NCBI GenBank assembly: GCA_023622385.1
Contig: JAMNZI010000144.1
Span: forward strand, 1 to 32,070
Direction: 5' to 3'
From: Bacillota bacterium
Lineage (GTDB): Bacteria; Bacillota; Clostridia; Caldicoprobacterales; Caldicoprobacteraceae
DNA length: 32,070 nt
Shown here one piece after another: positions 1 through 8,259 of the stretch. A program made the position numbers and the translations under genes. The first letter of the stretch is position 1. Each line of letters opens with the position of its first letter. The notes beneath the pieces were generated by a model, which worked only from the letters and a program-made list of their open reading frames with translations, was not told the origin of the DNA and searched no databases.

Positions 1-39
1 GTTTATGACTCTTAAACGAGTCATTTCTTTTTGTGTCAT
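1..39 (-). CDS. IS transposase, N-terminal 13 codons only (window edge)
   Basis: Read on the minus strand, an ATG at 39 follows the ribosome binding site AGGAAGGAGA and opens the frame MTQKEMTRLRVIN, which runs off the window. This start resembles the N-terminus of ISNCY (IS1202-like) transposases, which begin with a short basic helix before a helix-turn-helix. Tandem repeats just upstream (64-109) look like the end of such an element and support the call. Only 13 residues are visible, so the family name is an inference from memory and the completeness of the gene cannot be judged. Confidence 0.5.
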   Translation of the reverse strand, partial: MTQKEMTRLRVIN

Positions 40-63
40 GTTGAATATCTCCTTCCTCATGTA

Positions 64-109
64 TGACATTATATCAGAATAATTTCAATATGACATTATC
101 ACAGAATAA
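64..109. repeat. Tandem terminal repeats of the left-edge insertion sequence
   Basis: Two 19-base copies, TGACATTATATCAGAATAA (64-82) and TGACATTATCACAGAATAA (91-109), agree at 17 of 19 positions with a period of 27 bases. They sit just upstream of the transposase start. Short tandem repeats of this TGACATT...AGAATAA type are what one expects at an IS1202/ISNCY-like terminus, where they may be transposase-binding sites. The element boundary should therefore lie near 110, although no target duplication can be seen because the other end is outside the window. Confidence 0.5.
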
Positions 110-131
110 CAACACCGATATCAATTTAAGG

Positions 132-160
132 TTGACATTTCAAAATAAATGGTTTAAAAT
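132..160 (+). promoter_or_regulatory. Promoter of tRNA-Arg
   Basis: A perfect -35 TTGACA (132-137), a 17-base spacer and a -10 TAAAAT (155-160) end 16 bases before the mature 5' end of the tRNA. The promoter lies just outside the tandem IS repeats, so the insertion appears to have spared it. Confidence 0.85.
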
Positions 161-176
161 GAATGTACATTGAGAT

Positions 177-253
177 GTGCCCGTAGCTCAGTTGGATAGA
201 GTGTCTGACTACGAATCAGAAGGTCGGGGGTTCAAGTCCCTCCGGGCACGCCA
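177..253 (+). tRNA. tRNA-Arg(ACG)
   Basis: This is a 77-base cloverleaf. The acceptor arms GTGCCCG (177-183) and CGGGCAC (243-249) pair, the discriminator is G250 and CCA (251-253) is encoded. The anticodon stem TCTGA/TCAGA closes the loop CTACGAA, giving anticodon ACG, which is normally deaminated to ICG and reads CGU, CGC and CGA. The T-arm contains GGTTCAAGTCC-like sequence. It is a single-gene transcript with its own promoter and terminator. Confidence 0.97.
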
Positions 254-712
254 GAAAAGAGGCTAGAAGTCAACATTCTAGCCTCTTTTGTCATGCCCAA
301 AAAGTCTCTCAAAATGGCCGAAATTTTGGCGGTAACTAACATACAACTAACAAATTTGCGCCGTAAAAGGTAGCTGGAAAACGCCCAAATTTGGGACCAT
401 ATTCAAGCCATACAATTCGAAATAATGAGTCAAAAATATGATCAAGATTCATTGAGGGGATACACAGCCCTTTCTGCAGCATCATTTACAATTATTTGAC
501 ATTATGTTATCATAGTAGCATGAATAAAATATTGGAACTGCTTTATATGAGCGAAGTACCGCCGTAAGGATATTGCTTTGACTTTTCAGCCGCCGTCTGT
601 TTTTGTAAAGTATTGAATTCAAGCTATTACATGATTAACAATTTAAGGAGTATCTCAGATATCACGCTCGTACTACAAACTATAATTTAAAACGAAGAGG
701 CAGGGGAAATAC
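254..712. other. Intergenic region between tRNA-Arg and the MFS transporter
   Basis: After the tRNA terminator I see no convincing gene in about 420 bases. The stretch holds two AT-centred palindromes, GCCGAAATTTTGGC (317-330, one mismatch) and CCCAAATTTGGG (384-395, perfect), which could be operator sites. Between them are two copies of AACTAACA, one of them in ATACAACTAACAAAT. A further TTGACATTAT occurs at 496-505 and resembles the IS repeats at the window start, but no paired element is visible. No repeat of the tRNA-Arg 3' end was found here, so an attachment site is not supported. Confidence 0.5.
255..289 (+). terminator. Rho-independent terminator of tRNA-Arg
   Basis: A 14-base-pair perfect stem, AAAAGAGGCTAGAA (255-268) with TTCTAGCCTCTTTT (276-289), closes a 7-base loop and ends in a short T-run directly after the tRNA CCA end. 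Confidence 0.93.
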
Positions 713-1870
713 ATGGAGCAAACAAAAAAGATTTACTATTCCTTTATAGCTCTTTACGCTACCTTATTTATGAGCAACGCAATATATGGAACTTTTCTAC
801 CCGTTTACCTCGATTACATCGGATACAGTAAAGCTTCAATAGGAGTACTCATGTCACTGGGACCTTTTGTAGCCATAATAGCTCAACCTTTTTGGGGCAT
901 CATCAGCGATAGATCCAAGTCCAAAAATCAGATTTTAAAGCTGCTATTCATAGCAAGCATCTTAATTATGGCCTTATATCCTTTATCTTCTAATTTCTAT
1001 TACCTATTAATCATAATTGCAATTTTTACTTTTTTTCAAACGTCGATATCTCCCATTAGCGATACTATTACACTTGAATATTTAAGCACGACCCGCCAAA
1101 AATTTGGCCCAATAAGGATGGCAGGAACAATAGGATTTGCTGTAATGTCTATTGTAGCCGGTTTTTTCGCTCAGAAATACATAAAAAGCATATTTGCTCT
1201 AAATGTGGTAATCATGTGCTTAGCTTTCTTCACAGTCTTAAAGCTTCCTGTGGTCCAGGGACATCAATTCGGTAAACAGCGCGTCTCTATCATAAAGCTC
1301 TTTTCCGATAAAAACCTGGTAGCGTTAATGGCGTTAAATTTCCTTGTACAGGTTACGCTTGGCTTTTATTACACGTATTTCCCCATATACTTTAAACAGC
1401 TTGGTGGAAGCAGTTCTTTGCTTGGCTGGGCATACTTTATATCCGCTATAAGTGAAATACCGTTTTTGCTCTGCGCCGATAAGATACTTCAAAAAGTGAA
1501 AACTACAAAAGCATTACTCTTTTCCACCTTTGTAGCTTCAATTAGGTGGTTTTTAACTTTTGTTATTACCAATGCCTATATGTTCTTGCCCCTGCAGCTT
1601 TTACACGGTTTAATCTTCATTGTGTTATATTACTCCATGGCAATATATATCAACCAAGAAGTACCCAAAGAACTCAAGGCATCGGGACAAACCATAAACA
1701 ACCTAATAGGAATGGGGATAGCCAGAATCACAGGAAGCCTAGCGGGAGGATTTTTAAGCGACATTTATGGAATAAAAAACTTGTTCCTATATAATTCCAT
1801 CCTGGCTTTGATAACGGTGTTAATCTTCGCATATATATTCTTAACGATGAAAAAGCACTCATCAGTCTAA
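713..1870 (+). CDS. MFS transporter, sugar/nucleoside-symporter-like
   Basis: This 385-residue protein is a twelve-helix secondary transporter of the major facilitator superfamily, probably a proton symporter in the cytoplasmic membrane. The first helices (about residues 8-30 and 42-60) are followed by the MFS signature loop GIISDRSKSKNQ around residues 62-73, the usual cytoplasmic loop 2-3 motif. The pattern with QPFWGIISD resembles the MFS_1-like / phenylpropionate-permease and nucleoside-symporter group. The ATG is preceded by AGGGGAAA at a usable distance. It is monocistronic, with a strong terminator 35 bases after the stop. The substrate cannot be told from sequence or context. Confidence 0.85.
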   Translation: MEQTKKIYYSFIALYATLFMSNAIYGTFLPVYLDYIGYSKASIGVLMSLGPFVAIIAQPFWGIISDRSKSKNQILKLLFIASILIMALYPLSSNFYYLLIIIAIFTFFQTSISPISDTITLEYLSTTRQKFGPIRMAGTIGFAVMSIVAGFFAQKYIKSIFALNVVIMCLAFFTVLKLPVVQGHQFGKQRVSIIKLFSDKNLVALMALNFLVQVTLGFYYTYFPIYFKQLGGSSSLLGWAYFISAISEIPFLLCADKILQKVKTTKALLFSTFVASIRWFLTFVITNAYMFLPLQLLHGLIFIVLYYSMAIYINQEVPKELKASGQTINNLIGMGIARITGSLAGGFLSDIYGIKNLFLYNSILALITVLIFAYIFLTMKKHSSV

Positions 1871-1905
1871 TACTTATTCCACCACGAGAAGCCTTAAAAG
1901 AAAGC

Positions 1906-1941
1906 AAAAGGACCCCTTGTTTTACAGCAAGGGGTCCTTTT
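1906..1941. terminator. Bidirectional terminator between the MFS gene and the zinc-ribbon gene
   Basis: AAAAGGACCCCTTG (1906-1919) pairs perfectly with CAAGGGGTCCTTTT (1928-1941) around an 8-base loop. A-runs and T-runs flank both sides, so it can end both the plus-strand MFS transcript and the minus-strand gene that stops at 1949. Confidence 0.92.
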
Positions 1942-1948
1942 AACAAGT

Positions 1949-2107
1949 TCAATACTCTTCTCTCGCCCTATTAAAGCAATTCTGGCAATAACCATCATAA
2001 ATGTCTGCACACTCATCGCATACGTAATTGTTGCAACCGGGACATTGTGCAACTAAATCTTCGTCGGTTGGATAACCGCATACAACGCATTTTACTTTGC
2101 CAGGCAT
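1949..2107 (-). CDS. Small double zinc-ribbon protein, 52 residues
   Basis: The protein carries four CxxC knuckles (CVVC, CPGC, CDEC, CQNC) at about residues 7-10, 22-25, 30-33 and 41-44. That is enough to bind two zinc ions in a ribbon or RING-like cross-brace. The longer frame that begins at 2176 is unlikely, because a GGGAGG ribosome binding site sits 7-8 bases before the ATG at 2107 (MPGKVKCVV). Nothing but the zinc sites is recognisable. Small ribbon proteins like this often bind nucleic acid or another protein, but no function is claimed. It is a single gene facing a shared terminator. Confidence 0.75.
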   Translation of the reverse strand: MPGKVKCVVCGYPTDEDLVAQCPGCNNYVCDECADIYDGYCQNCFNRAREEY

Positions 2108-2198
2108 ATGTATTACCTCCCGCTTACCATTTTTTATATATTCTCTCAAATTAAACTCAAAATATTCACACGACATGAAAAACGGAGGTAATAAAGAA

Positions 2199-2228
2199 AG
2201 AGGGTGCAGCTTTTAAGCTACACCCTCT
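2199..2228 (-). terminator. Terminator of the tRNA-Ser pair
   Basis: AGAGGGTG (2199-2206) pairs with CACCCTCT (2221-2228), and the stem can extend inwards through AGC/GCT past one mismatch. On the minus strand it follows the CCA end of tRNA-Ser(GCT) by 6 bases and is followed by CTTTCTTTATT, a T-rich tail. Confidence 0.75.
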
Positions 2229-2233
2229 ATTTT

Positions 2234-2328
2234 TGGCGGAGAAGGAGGGATTTGAACCCTCGCGCCGGTTTTAACCCGACCTACGCCCTTAGCAGGGGCG
2301 CCCCTTCGGCCAACTTGGGTACTTCTCC
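2234..2328 (-). tRNA. tRNA-Ser(GCT)
   Basis: This is a class II (long variable arm) tRNA of 95 bases. The acceptor GGAGAAG/CTTCTCC, discriminator G and encoded CCA are all present. The anticodon stem CGCCC/GGGCG encloses CTGCTAA, giving anticodon GCT, which reads AGC and AGU. It follows tRNA-Ser(TGA) by 11 bases and shares its promoter and terminator. Confidence 0.96.
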
Positions 2329-2339
2329 CCGTCGAGATG

Positions 2340-2428
2340 TGGCGGAGAGAGTGGGATTCGAACCCACGGCGCCTTTCGGCGTCACTGGTTTTCAAGACCA
2401 GCTCCTTAAACCGCTCGGACATCTCTCC
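2340..2428 (-). tRNA. tRNA-Ser(TGA)
   Basis: This class II tRNA is 89 bases long with acceptor GGAGAGA/TCTCTCC, discriminator G and encoded CCA. The anticodon stem CTGGT/ACCAG closes CTTGAAA, giving anticodon TGA, which reads UCA and other UCN codons. It is the first gene of a two-tRNA transcript lying downstream of serS, the enzyme that charges both tRNAs. Confidence 0.97.
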
Positions 2429-2435
2429 GCTAGAT

Positions 2436-2464
2436 AGTATAACAAAATAGCTGGACTGTGTCAA
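2436..2464 (-). promoter_or_regulatory. Promoter of the tRNA-Ser pair
   Basis: On the minus strand, TTGACA (2464-2459), a 17-base spacer and TATACT (2441-2436) lie 7 bases before the 5' end of tRNA-Ser(TGA). The near-consensus match suggests strong constitutive expression, independent of serS upstream. Confidence 0.9.
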
Positions 2465-2494
2465 TCACGTTTTTTGCTTTTAATCAGCTTCTCC

Positions 2495-2683
2495 CTAAAT
2501 CATCTTAAAAATGCTGAAAGCTTCTAAACTATCATCTCCTCCAATTGTTGACACAGCTTGATATATTACGGATTATGGCCAAGGATTATTCTTAGCTTTA
2601 CTTAGACCATCAAGCCGGTTTTGGAAAAGCGCCAATGCATAAGCCATAACCACAACAGATCCTATAAGAGTAAGTTCAAAAAA
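2495..2683 (-). other. Possible decayed reading frame between serS and the tRNA-Ser pair
   Basis: In the same frame as serS, codons after its TGA stop stay open for 36 codons to a TAA at 2573-2575, then for 25 more to a TAG at 2495-2497. The first part contains a hydrophobic run (LTLIGSVVVMAYALALF) followed by a polar tail, which looks like the last membrane helix and tail of a lost protein. No start codon with a ribosome binding site is present. It may equally be chance. No hairpin terminator for serS is visible in this gap. Confidence 0.25.
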
Positions 2684-3982
<1,299 letters not shown>

Positions 3983-4048
3983 TCAATCTCGGTGTTCCTC
4001 ATAAAACAGCTTTTAGCCCCTATTTCAAAGCATATCGGATTCATATTA

Positions 4049-4076
4049 ATTATACTACATTTTAGGAGCTATGCAA
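4049..4076 (-). promoter_or_regulatory. Likely serS promoter
   Basis: On the minus strand, TTGCAT (4076-4071), a 16-base spacer and a consensus TATAAT (4054-4049) lie about 90 bases upstream of the serS GTG. The leader of roughly 80 bases is too short for a T-box. Confidence 0.65.
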
Positions 4077-4109
4077 CCTTTTGGAAACATTTAAAATCTG
4101 CTTTAAAGC

Positions 4110-4631
4110 TCATTCCCGGCTCAAAAGGTATCCCTTCTCCCTTAAAGCAGCTTCGATCCTGTCCAACATAGCAGCATCATCCGCCTCAATGGTATGCAAA
4201 TGTACCCCTTCTGTCAACGAACTTAAGGGCTCAGCATTTTCCCTTCTCATGGCCTCCATGAAAGCACGAACATCGCTAGGTGACTTTATCATAAGTCGCG
4301 CCTTGAACTCCCCGTACACTCCGTGCTCTACGCTCACATCCAAAACAGTTCCTCCCAAGTCCACTATAGTCATCAGTTCGTCCTCGATACCATCTTCTGA
4401 GTGCTTGCAGGCTATAACCCGTCGGTAACGCCGGGGATATAAATTTTTAGGGATCATATACCCTTGAGGCGTAGCTATTATCTCTTCACCAGCTGCTCTC
4501 AATATGGCTATATCCTGAACGATAACCTGCCTGCTCACTCCCAACAGCCCTGCCAGATAGGCACCCGTCACAGGATGGTTGCTTTCCTTTATTATCCTCA
4601 GAATCTCCTGTCGCCTTTGGTCAGCTGACAT
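4110..4631 (-). CDS. niaR: NiaR-type NAD biosynthesis repressor (HTH-3H)
   Basis: This 173-residue regulator has an N-terminal HTH_11 winged helix (about residues 5-60, with LAGLLGVSRQVIVQDIAILR as the recognition region). A C-terminal 3H domain follows, named for its conserved histidines: here H77, H103, H144 and H146. In this family the 3H domain binds a metal and niacin, and the protein represses NAD synthesis or niacin uptake genes. The ATG follows an AAAGGAAA / GGGGGT region. No NAD gene is adjacent, so the targets lie elsewhere. It is monocistronic and precedes serS on the same strand with about 150 bases between. Confidence 0.9.
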   Translation of the reverse strand: MSADQRRQEILRIIKESNHPVTGAYLAGLLGVSRQVIVQDIAILRAAGEEIIATPQGYMIPKNLYPRRYRRVIACKHSEDGIEDELMTIVDLGGTVLDVSVEHGVYGEFKARLMIKSPSDVRAFMEAMRRENAEPLSSLTEGVHLHTIEADDAAMLDRIEAALREKGYLLSRE

Positions 4632-4987
4632 TTTCCTTTACCCCCTGTCGGTAAACAAGCCTTTCACCTGCACAAATAATTATACCATTTTTTCTGCGCT
4701 TTTGTGAAAAATTCATCGTTTCTCATACATATTATCTTCTACCATCTTTACCATCTTTAAAACCATTTCTATAGAAAAGCGCTAATTTTTGTTAATACTC
4801 CTCTATATAAAGCGTACTTAACCCTGTTTAAAATCTTAAGCAATTCAAGACTCAACGCTCAAGTTAACTTTGGCGTTTAAGCTTTAGTAAATGCCTAAAC
4901 CTCAAAATCGACTAAGGAATAACATGACAAAATTTAGAACACAATAATACTATCTCGACATAAAAAAGCCAATGGGAGCGATTGCAA
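4632..4987. other. Divergent intergenic region between niaR and the deacetylase
   Basis: About 350 AT-rich bases separate two divergent genes. Besides the niaR -10 element, it holds a 24-base imperfect palindrome, AACGC-TC-AAGTTAACTT-TG-GCGTT (4854-4877), about 110 bases before the deacetylase start. It could be an operator or a cruciform. I found no certain promoter for the deacetylase and no reading frame of note. Confidence 0.45.
4679..4684 (-). promoter_or_regulatory. Extended -10 element of niaR
   Basis: On the minus strand, TGGTATAAT gives a consensus -10 with the TGn extension, 48 bases before the niaR ATG. No good -35 box is present at 16-18 bases, which an extended -10 can tolerate. 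Confidence 0.55.
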
Positions 4988-5845
4988 TTGAAGCCGGCAC
5001 ATAAAATGTCCATGTTAATCTATCTCTTTATCTATTTTATTCTGGTACAAAACATGAGTAGCCTCACGGCTCGTTCAAATCCTGTTGAACTGATATATAT
5101 AAAATCCAGCAAACAATCCAATTGGGCATACACCACTTCTGCCCCTATAACCGAACCTCCTATACATATAGATGGAAATATCCGTACACGCCTGAGAAAT
5201 TTTAGAAACGAGGCGGCCAAGTTGTGCCAGCTGTATCCCGAAACATTTTTAAGCAATCTCCCCACCGAAAAGAAAAAGATCGCGTTGACTTTTGACGACG
5301 GCCCTGATTCCCGTAGCACCATAAAAATCTTAGATATACTTGAATACTACAATATTCCCGCTACATTTTTTGTGATCGGCCAAAATATAGACAGGCATCG
5401 AGAAGTAATTTACCGGGCCATCAAAAATGGGCACCAAATCGCCAACCACAGCTGGACCCATATAAGGCCTACTTCTGTATCCACCTCAGAATTGATAAGC
5501 GAGGTAGAAAAAACCCAGGCAAAACTCCAAGAAATGGGAATAGCCGCAAAGATATTCAGGCCTCCCTACGGTTTGGTCACACCCCAGCAAATGGAAGCGC
5601 TCAAAGCGCTGGGCTATAAAGCAGTCATCTGGTCCGTAGACTCAATGGACTGGTATACCTCCAATCCACAAGAAATCGCGCAATGCGTGCTCAGCAATGT
5701 CCATCCCGGATCCATTATACTGATGCACTGCGCCGGTGGACCCGATAACCGAAGTGGGACTATAGAAGCCCTTCCACTCATAATCTCTGCGCTTAAAAGA
5801 GAGGGATATGAATTTGTAACCATCCAACAATTGATAAATTATTAA
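4988..5845 (+). CDS. Polysaccharide deacetylase (NodB domain), membrane-anchored
   Basis: A carbohydrate esterase family 4 protein that probably removes acetyl groups from peptidoglycan N-acetyl sugars outside the membrane. All five NodB motifs are present (numbered from an in-frame TTG at 4982): TFDDGPD with D105 and D106, the metal-binding HSWTH with H156 and H160, RPPYG at 193, WSVDSMDW at 217 and LMH with H249. A hydrophobic N-terminal segment (about residues 10-24) is a signal anchor, followed by about 75 linker residues. I prefer the TTG at 4988, because GGGAG lies 9 bases upstream; the TTG at 4982 is too close to it. About 285 residues is ordinary for PgdA/PdaA-like enzymes. It stands alone. 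Confidence 0.88.
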   Translation: MKPAHKMSMLIYLFIYFILVQNMSSLTARSNPVELIYIKSSKQSNWAYTTSAPITEPPIHIDGNIRTRLRNFRNEAAKLCQLYPETFLSNLPTEKKKIALTFDDGPDSRSTIKILDILEYYNIPATFFVIGQNIDRHREVIYRAIKNGHQIANHSWTHIRPTSVSTSELISEVEKTQAKLQEMGIAAKIFRPPYGLVTPQQMEALKALGYKAVIWSVDSMDWYTSNPQEIAQCVLSNVHPGSIILMHCAGGPDNRSGTIEALPLIISALKREGYEFVTIQQLINY

Positions 5846-6201
5846 CAAACTCCGCATGACACCCGCAAGTTAGCTACTAAATATATTTCATGATCACAAT
5901 AAAACCACATATCAATTGCAAAACACACGGCTTATAGTGCCCTTATTTGCATAATTTGCTGCATAAACCCCATATTGCTCTATTCAACATTGGAAGTTTA
6001 ACATTGAAATTTTTATAAAAACTTCTTGCAAACCCCATTAAAAATCTTGCATTTTTTTTGAGTTTGTATTACTATTATACTGGGTAGGTTTTTTGGATAG
6101 TTTTAGTTGCTATACGGCTTATTAAAACCGGAAAATAAAGAGGGCAACATTCCCTCTTAATTTATTAAGCAAAATCGCAATCATAGAAAGGGGTTACAAG
6201 A
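5846..6201. other. Intergenic region and leader upstream of pckG
   Basis: No gene is seen. A -10-like TATACT at 6076-6081 is the best promoter element for pckG, but its -35 is only T-rich. Between it and the gene, AAGAGGG (6138-6144) and CCCTCTT (6152-6158) form a 7-base-pair hairpin about 45 bases before the ATG, without a T-run. No terminator is visible after the deacetylase. Confidence 0.4.
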
Positions 6202-8004
6202 ATGACTAGAAACAAGAAACTGTTAGAATGGGTAGATCAGATGGCCAAGCTGTGCAAGCCTGATCGGGTCTATTGGTGCGACGGGTCAGATGAGGAATAC
6301 CAGCGCTTACTCAACGAAATGGTGGCTTCCGGGATGGCAACTCCCTTAAACCCTGAAAAGAAACCCGGGTGTTATCTGTTCAGAAGCCATCCATCGGATG
6401 TAGCCCGCGTTGAAGACAGAACCTTTATTGCATCCAAGAGCAAAGAAGACGCTGGTCCAACCAACAACTGGATAGATCCAGAAGAACTCAAAAAGACCAT
6501 GACCGAGCTTTACGATGGCTGCATGAAAGGCAGGACGATGTACGTCATACCCTTCTCCATGGGGCCTATTGGGTCTCCTATCTCCAAGATCGGCATTGAG
6601 CTTACTGACAGCCCTTATGTTGTGGTTAACATGCGCATAATGACCCGCATGGGCAAAAAGGTACTCGATATACTGGGAGAAGATGGCGAGTTTGTGCCAT
6701 GCCTGCATTCGGTGGGTGCACCACTTGCCGAAGGCCAAAAGGATACTAAATGGCCTTGTGCTCCTATGGAAAAGAAATACATCAGCCATTTCCCCGAGGA
6801 GAGAACCATCTGGTCCTATGGCTCTGGTTATGGTGGCAATGCCTTGCTGGGCAAGAAGTGCTTTGCCCTCCGTATAGCGTCGGTAATGGCCCGCGACGAG
6901 GGTTGGCTGGCCGAGCACATGCTCATCTTAGCCATAACTAACCCCAAAGGCGAACGCAAATACGTGGCAGCCGCTTTCCCGAGTGCCTGCGGCAAAACCA
7001 ACCTGGCCATGATGGTCCCCACTCTTCCCGGCTGGAAAGTGGAGACCATAGGCGACGACATCGCGTGGATGAAATTTGGCAAGGACGGCAGGCTGTATGC
7101 TATAAACCCTGAAGCAGGATTTTTCGGCGTTGCACCTGGTACATCCATGCACTCCAATCCCAATGCTATGCTGACCATCGCCAAGAACACCATATTCACC
7201 AATGCTGCACTGACCGACGACGGCGATATATGGTGGGAAGGCATTGGGTATGATCCTCCCGGGCATCTCATTGACTGGAAGGGCAATGATTGGTATCCGG
7301 GTTCTGATACGCCAGCCGCACATCCCAATGCTCGCTTTACGGCTCCTGCTAGCCAATGTCCATCCATTGCACCCGAGTGGGAAGATCCCAACGGGGTACC
7401 CATATCAGCTATACTGTTTGGTGGCCGCAGGTCCACCACGGTACCACTGGTATATGAAAGCTTTGATTGGAACCATGGGGTATTCTTAGGTTCAATAATG
7501 GGCTCGGAAATCACGGCGGCTATTATATCCGATCAAATCGGCAAAGTGCGCCGCGATCCATTTGCCATGCGTCCTTTCTGCGGATACCATATATGCGATT
7601 ACTTCCAGCACTGGCTCAACATCGGAAAGACAGCCGATCCTGAGAAGCTACCCAGGATATTCTTCGTAAACTGGTTCCGCAAAGACAAGGACGGCAACTG
7701 GCTATGGCCAGGCTTTGGCGAGAATAGCCGCGTGCTCAAGTGGATACTCGAGAGGGTATCTGGCGAGGGTAAAGCGGTTGAAACGCCCATCGGTTACATG
7801 CCAACGCCCGATGCCATCGATACGACTGGGCTTGACATAAGCAGCAGCGCCATGCAGGAGCTCCTGAAAGTTGACCGCGATGAGTGGCTGCGCGAAGTGG
7901 CCTCCATTCGCGAATATTACGATTCCTTTGGCGACAAGTTGCCCAAAGAGCTGGCTCATCAGCTGGATGCTCTTGAAAAGAGGCTACGCGAATATAACGG
8001 TTAA
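6202..8004 (+). CDS. pckG: Phosphoenolpyruvate carboxykinase (GTP)
   Basis: This 600-residue cytosolic enzyme interconverts oxaloacetate plus GTP with PEP, GDP and CO2. The length and the pattern fit the GTP-dependent family rather than the ATP-dependent pckA (about 530 residues). The P-loop reads SACGKTNLA at 261-269, with active-site C263, K265 and T266. The kinase-2 motif is ETIGDDIAW with D285 and D286. [15 protein letters not shown] and the C-terminal NWFRKDKDG guanine-site region are also present. The ATG follows AAAGGGG. The gene is monocistronic with a strong terminator. Beside serine and glycine catabolic genes, it could work in gluconeogenesis or as an anaplerotic/fermentative enzyme; the direction cannot be decided from sequence. 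Confidence 0.97.
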   Translation: MTRNKKLLEWVDQMAKLCKPDRVYWCDGSDEEYQRLLNEMVASGMATPLNPEKKPGCYLFRSHPSDVARVEDRTFIASKSKEDAGPTNNWIDPEELKKTMTELYDGCMKGRTMYVIPFSMGPIGSPISKIGIELTDSPYVVVNMRIMTRMGKKVLDILGEDGEFVPCLHSVGAPLAEGQKDTKWPCAPMEKKYISHFPEERTIWSYGSGYGGNALLGKKCFALRIASVMARDEGWLAEHMLILAITNPKGERKYVAAAFPSACGKTNLAMMVPTLPGWKVETIGDDIAWMKFGKDGRLYAINPEAGFFGVAPGTSMHSNPNAMLTIAKNTIFTNAALTDDGDIWWEGIGYDPPGHLIDWKGNDWYPGSDTPAAHPNARFTAPASQCPSIAPEWEDPNGVPISAILFGGRRSTTVPLVYESFDWNHGVFLGSIMGSEITAAIISDQIGKVRRDPFAMRPFCGYHICDYFQHWLNIGKTADPEKLPRIFFVNWFRKDKDGNWLWPGFGENSRVLKWILERVSGEGKAVETPIGYMPTPDAIDTTGLDISSSAMQELLKVDRDEWLREVASIREYYDSFGDKLPKELAHQLDALEKRLREYNG

Positions 8005-8034
8005 AAAAGGACGGCCAATAAGGCCGTCCTTTTT
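8005..8034. terminator. Bidirectional terminator downstream of pckG
   Basis: AAAAGGACGGCC (8005-8016) pairs with GGCCGTCCTTTT (8022-8033) around the 5-base loop AATAA. T-runs follow on both strands. It ends pckG and can also stop read-through from the long glycine/serine operon on the minus strand. Confidence 0.93.
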
Positions 8035-8126
8035 GTTTTTCTTTTTCTTCCTTAACTTAAACATTAACCGAACAACCGTAAAAGCCATACACTATGCCCA
8101 AACCTATCAGGAATTTTTATTGTACT

Positions 8127-8250
8127 ACTCTCTCGGAGTATGACTCTGGGAGAGAGTGGCACCACCAAAGGCCAAGGTAATGATCCGGGTTAGCCGGGGA
8201 ATGCTGGTTAACCTGGTGCGATGCCGCCATCCCACGCTGAGGTGCCCCTC
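8127..8250. other. GC-rich, highly foldable intergenic element (candidate structured RNA)
   Basis: Between two convergent 3' ends lies a stretch much richer in G and C than the flanking bases. A long hairpin is formed by ACTCTCTC (8127-8134) with GAGAGAGT (8150-8157), with GAGT/ACTC (8136-8139, 8143-8146) inside. Next, GGCACC (8158-8163) can close on GGTGCC (8241-8246) as a junction stem. Inside it CCGGGTTAGC (8185-8194) pairs with GTTAACCTGG (8207-8216) over 10 positions including G-U pairs. The two halves CCGGGTTAGCCGGGGAATGC and CTGGTTAACCTGGTGCGATGC also look like diverged tandem copies. I match it to no RNA family. No promoter or T-tail is visible, so strand and function are open. Confidence 0.45.
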
Positions 8251-8259
8251 AATTTTAAT

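Noticed and set aside
177-712. Prophage or island attachment site at tRNA-Arg
   Set aside because: No duplicate of the tRNA 3' end and no integrase frame are seen downstream in the window.
8150-8215. T-box-like GAGTGGCACC and TPP-like TGATCCGGGTTAGCCGG sequences
   Set aside because: Neither the T-box antiterminator and specifier stem nor the TPP core (CTGAGA, GCG) is present, and no gene lies downstream on the plus strand. I keep the region only as an unassigned structured element.
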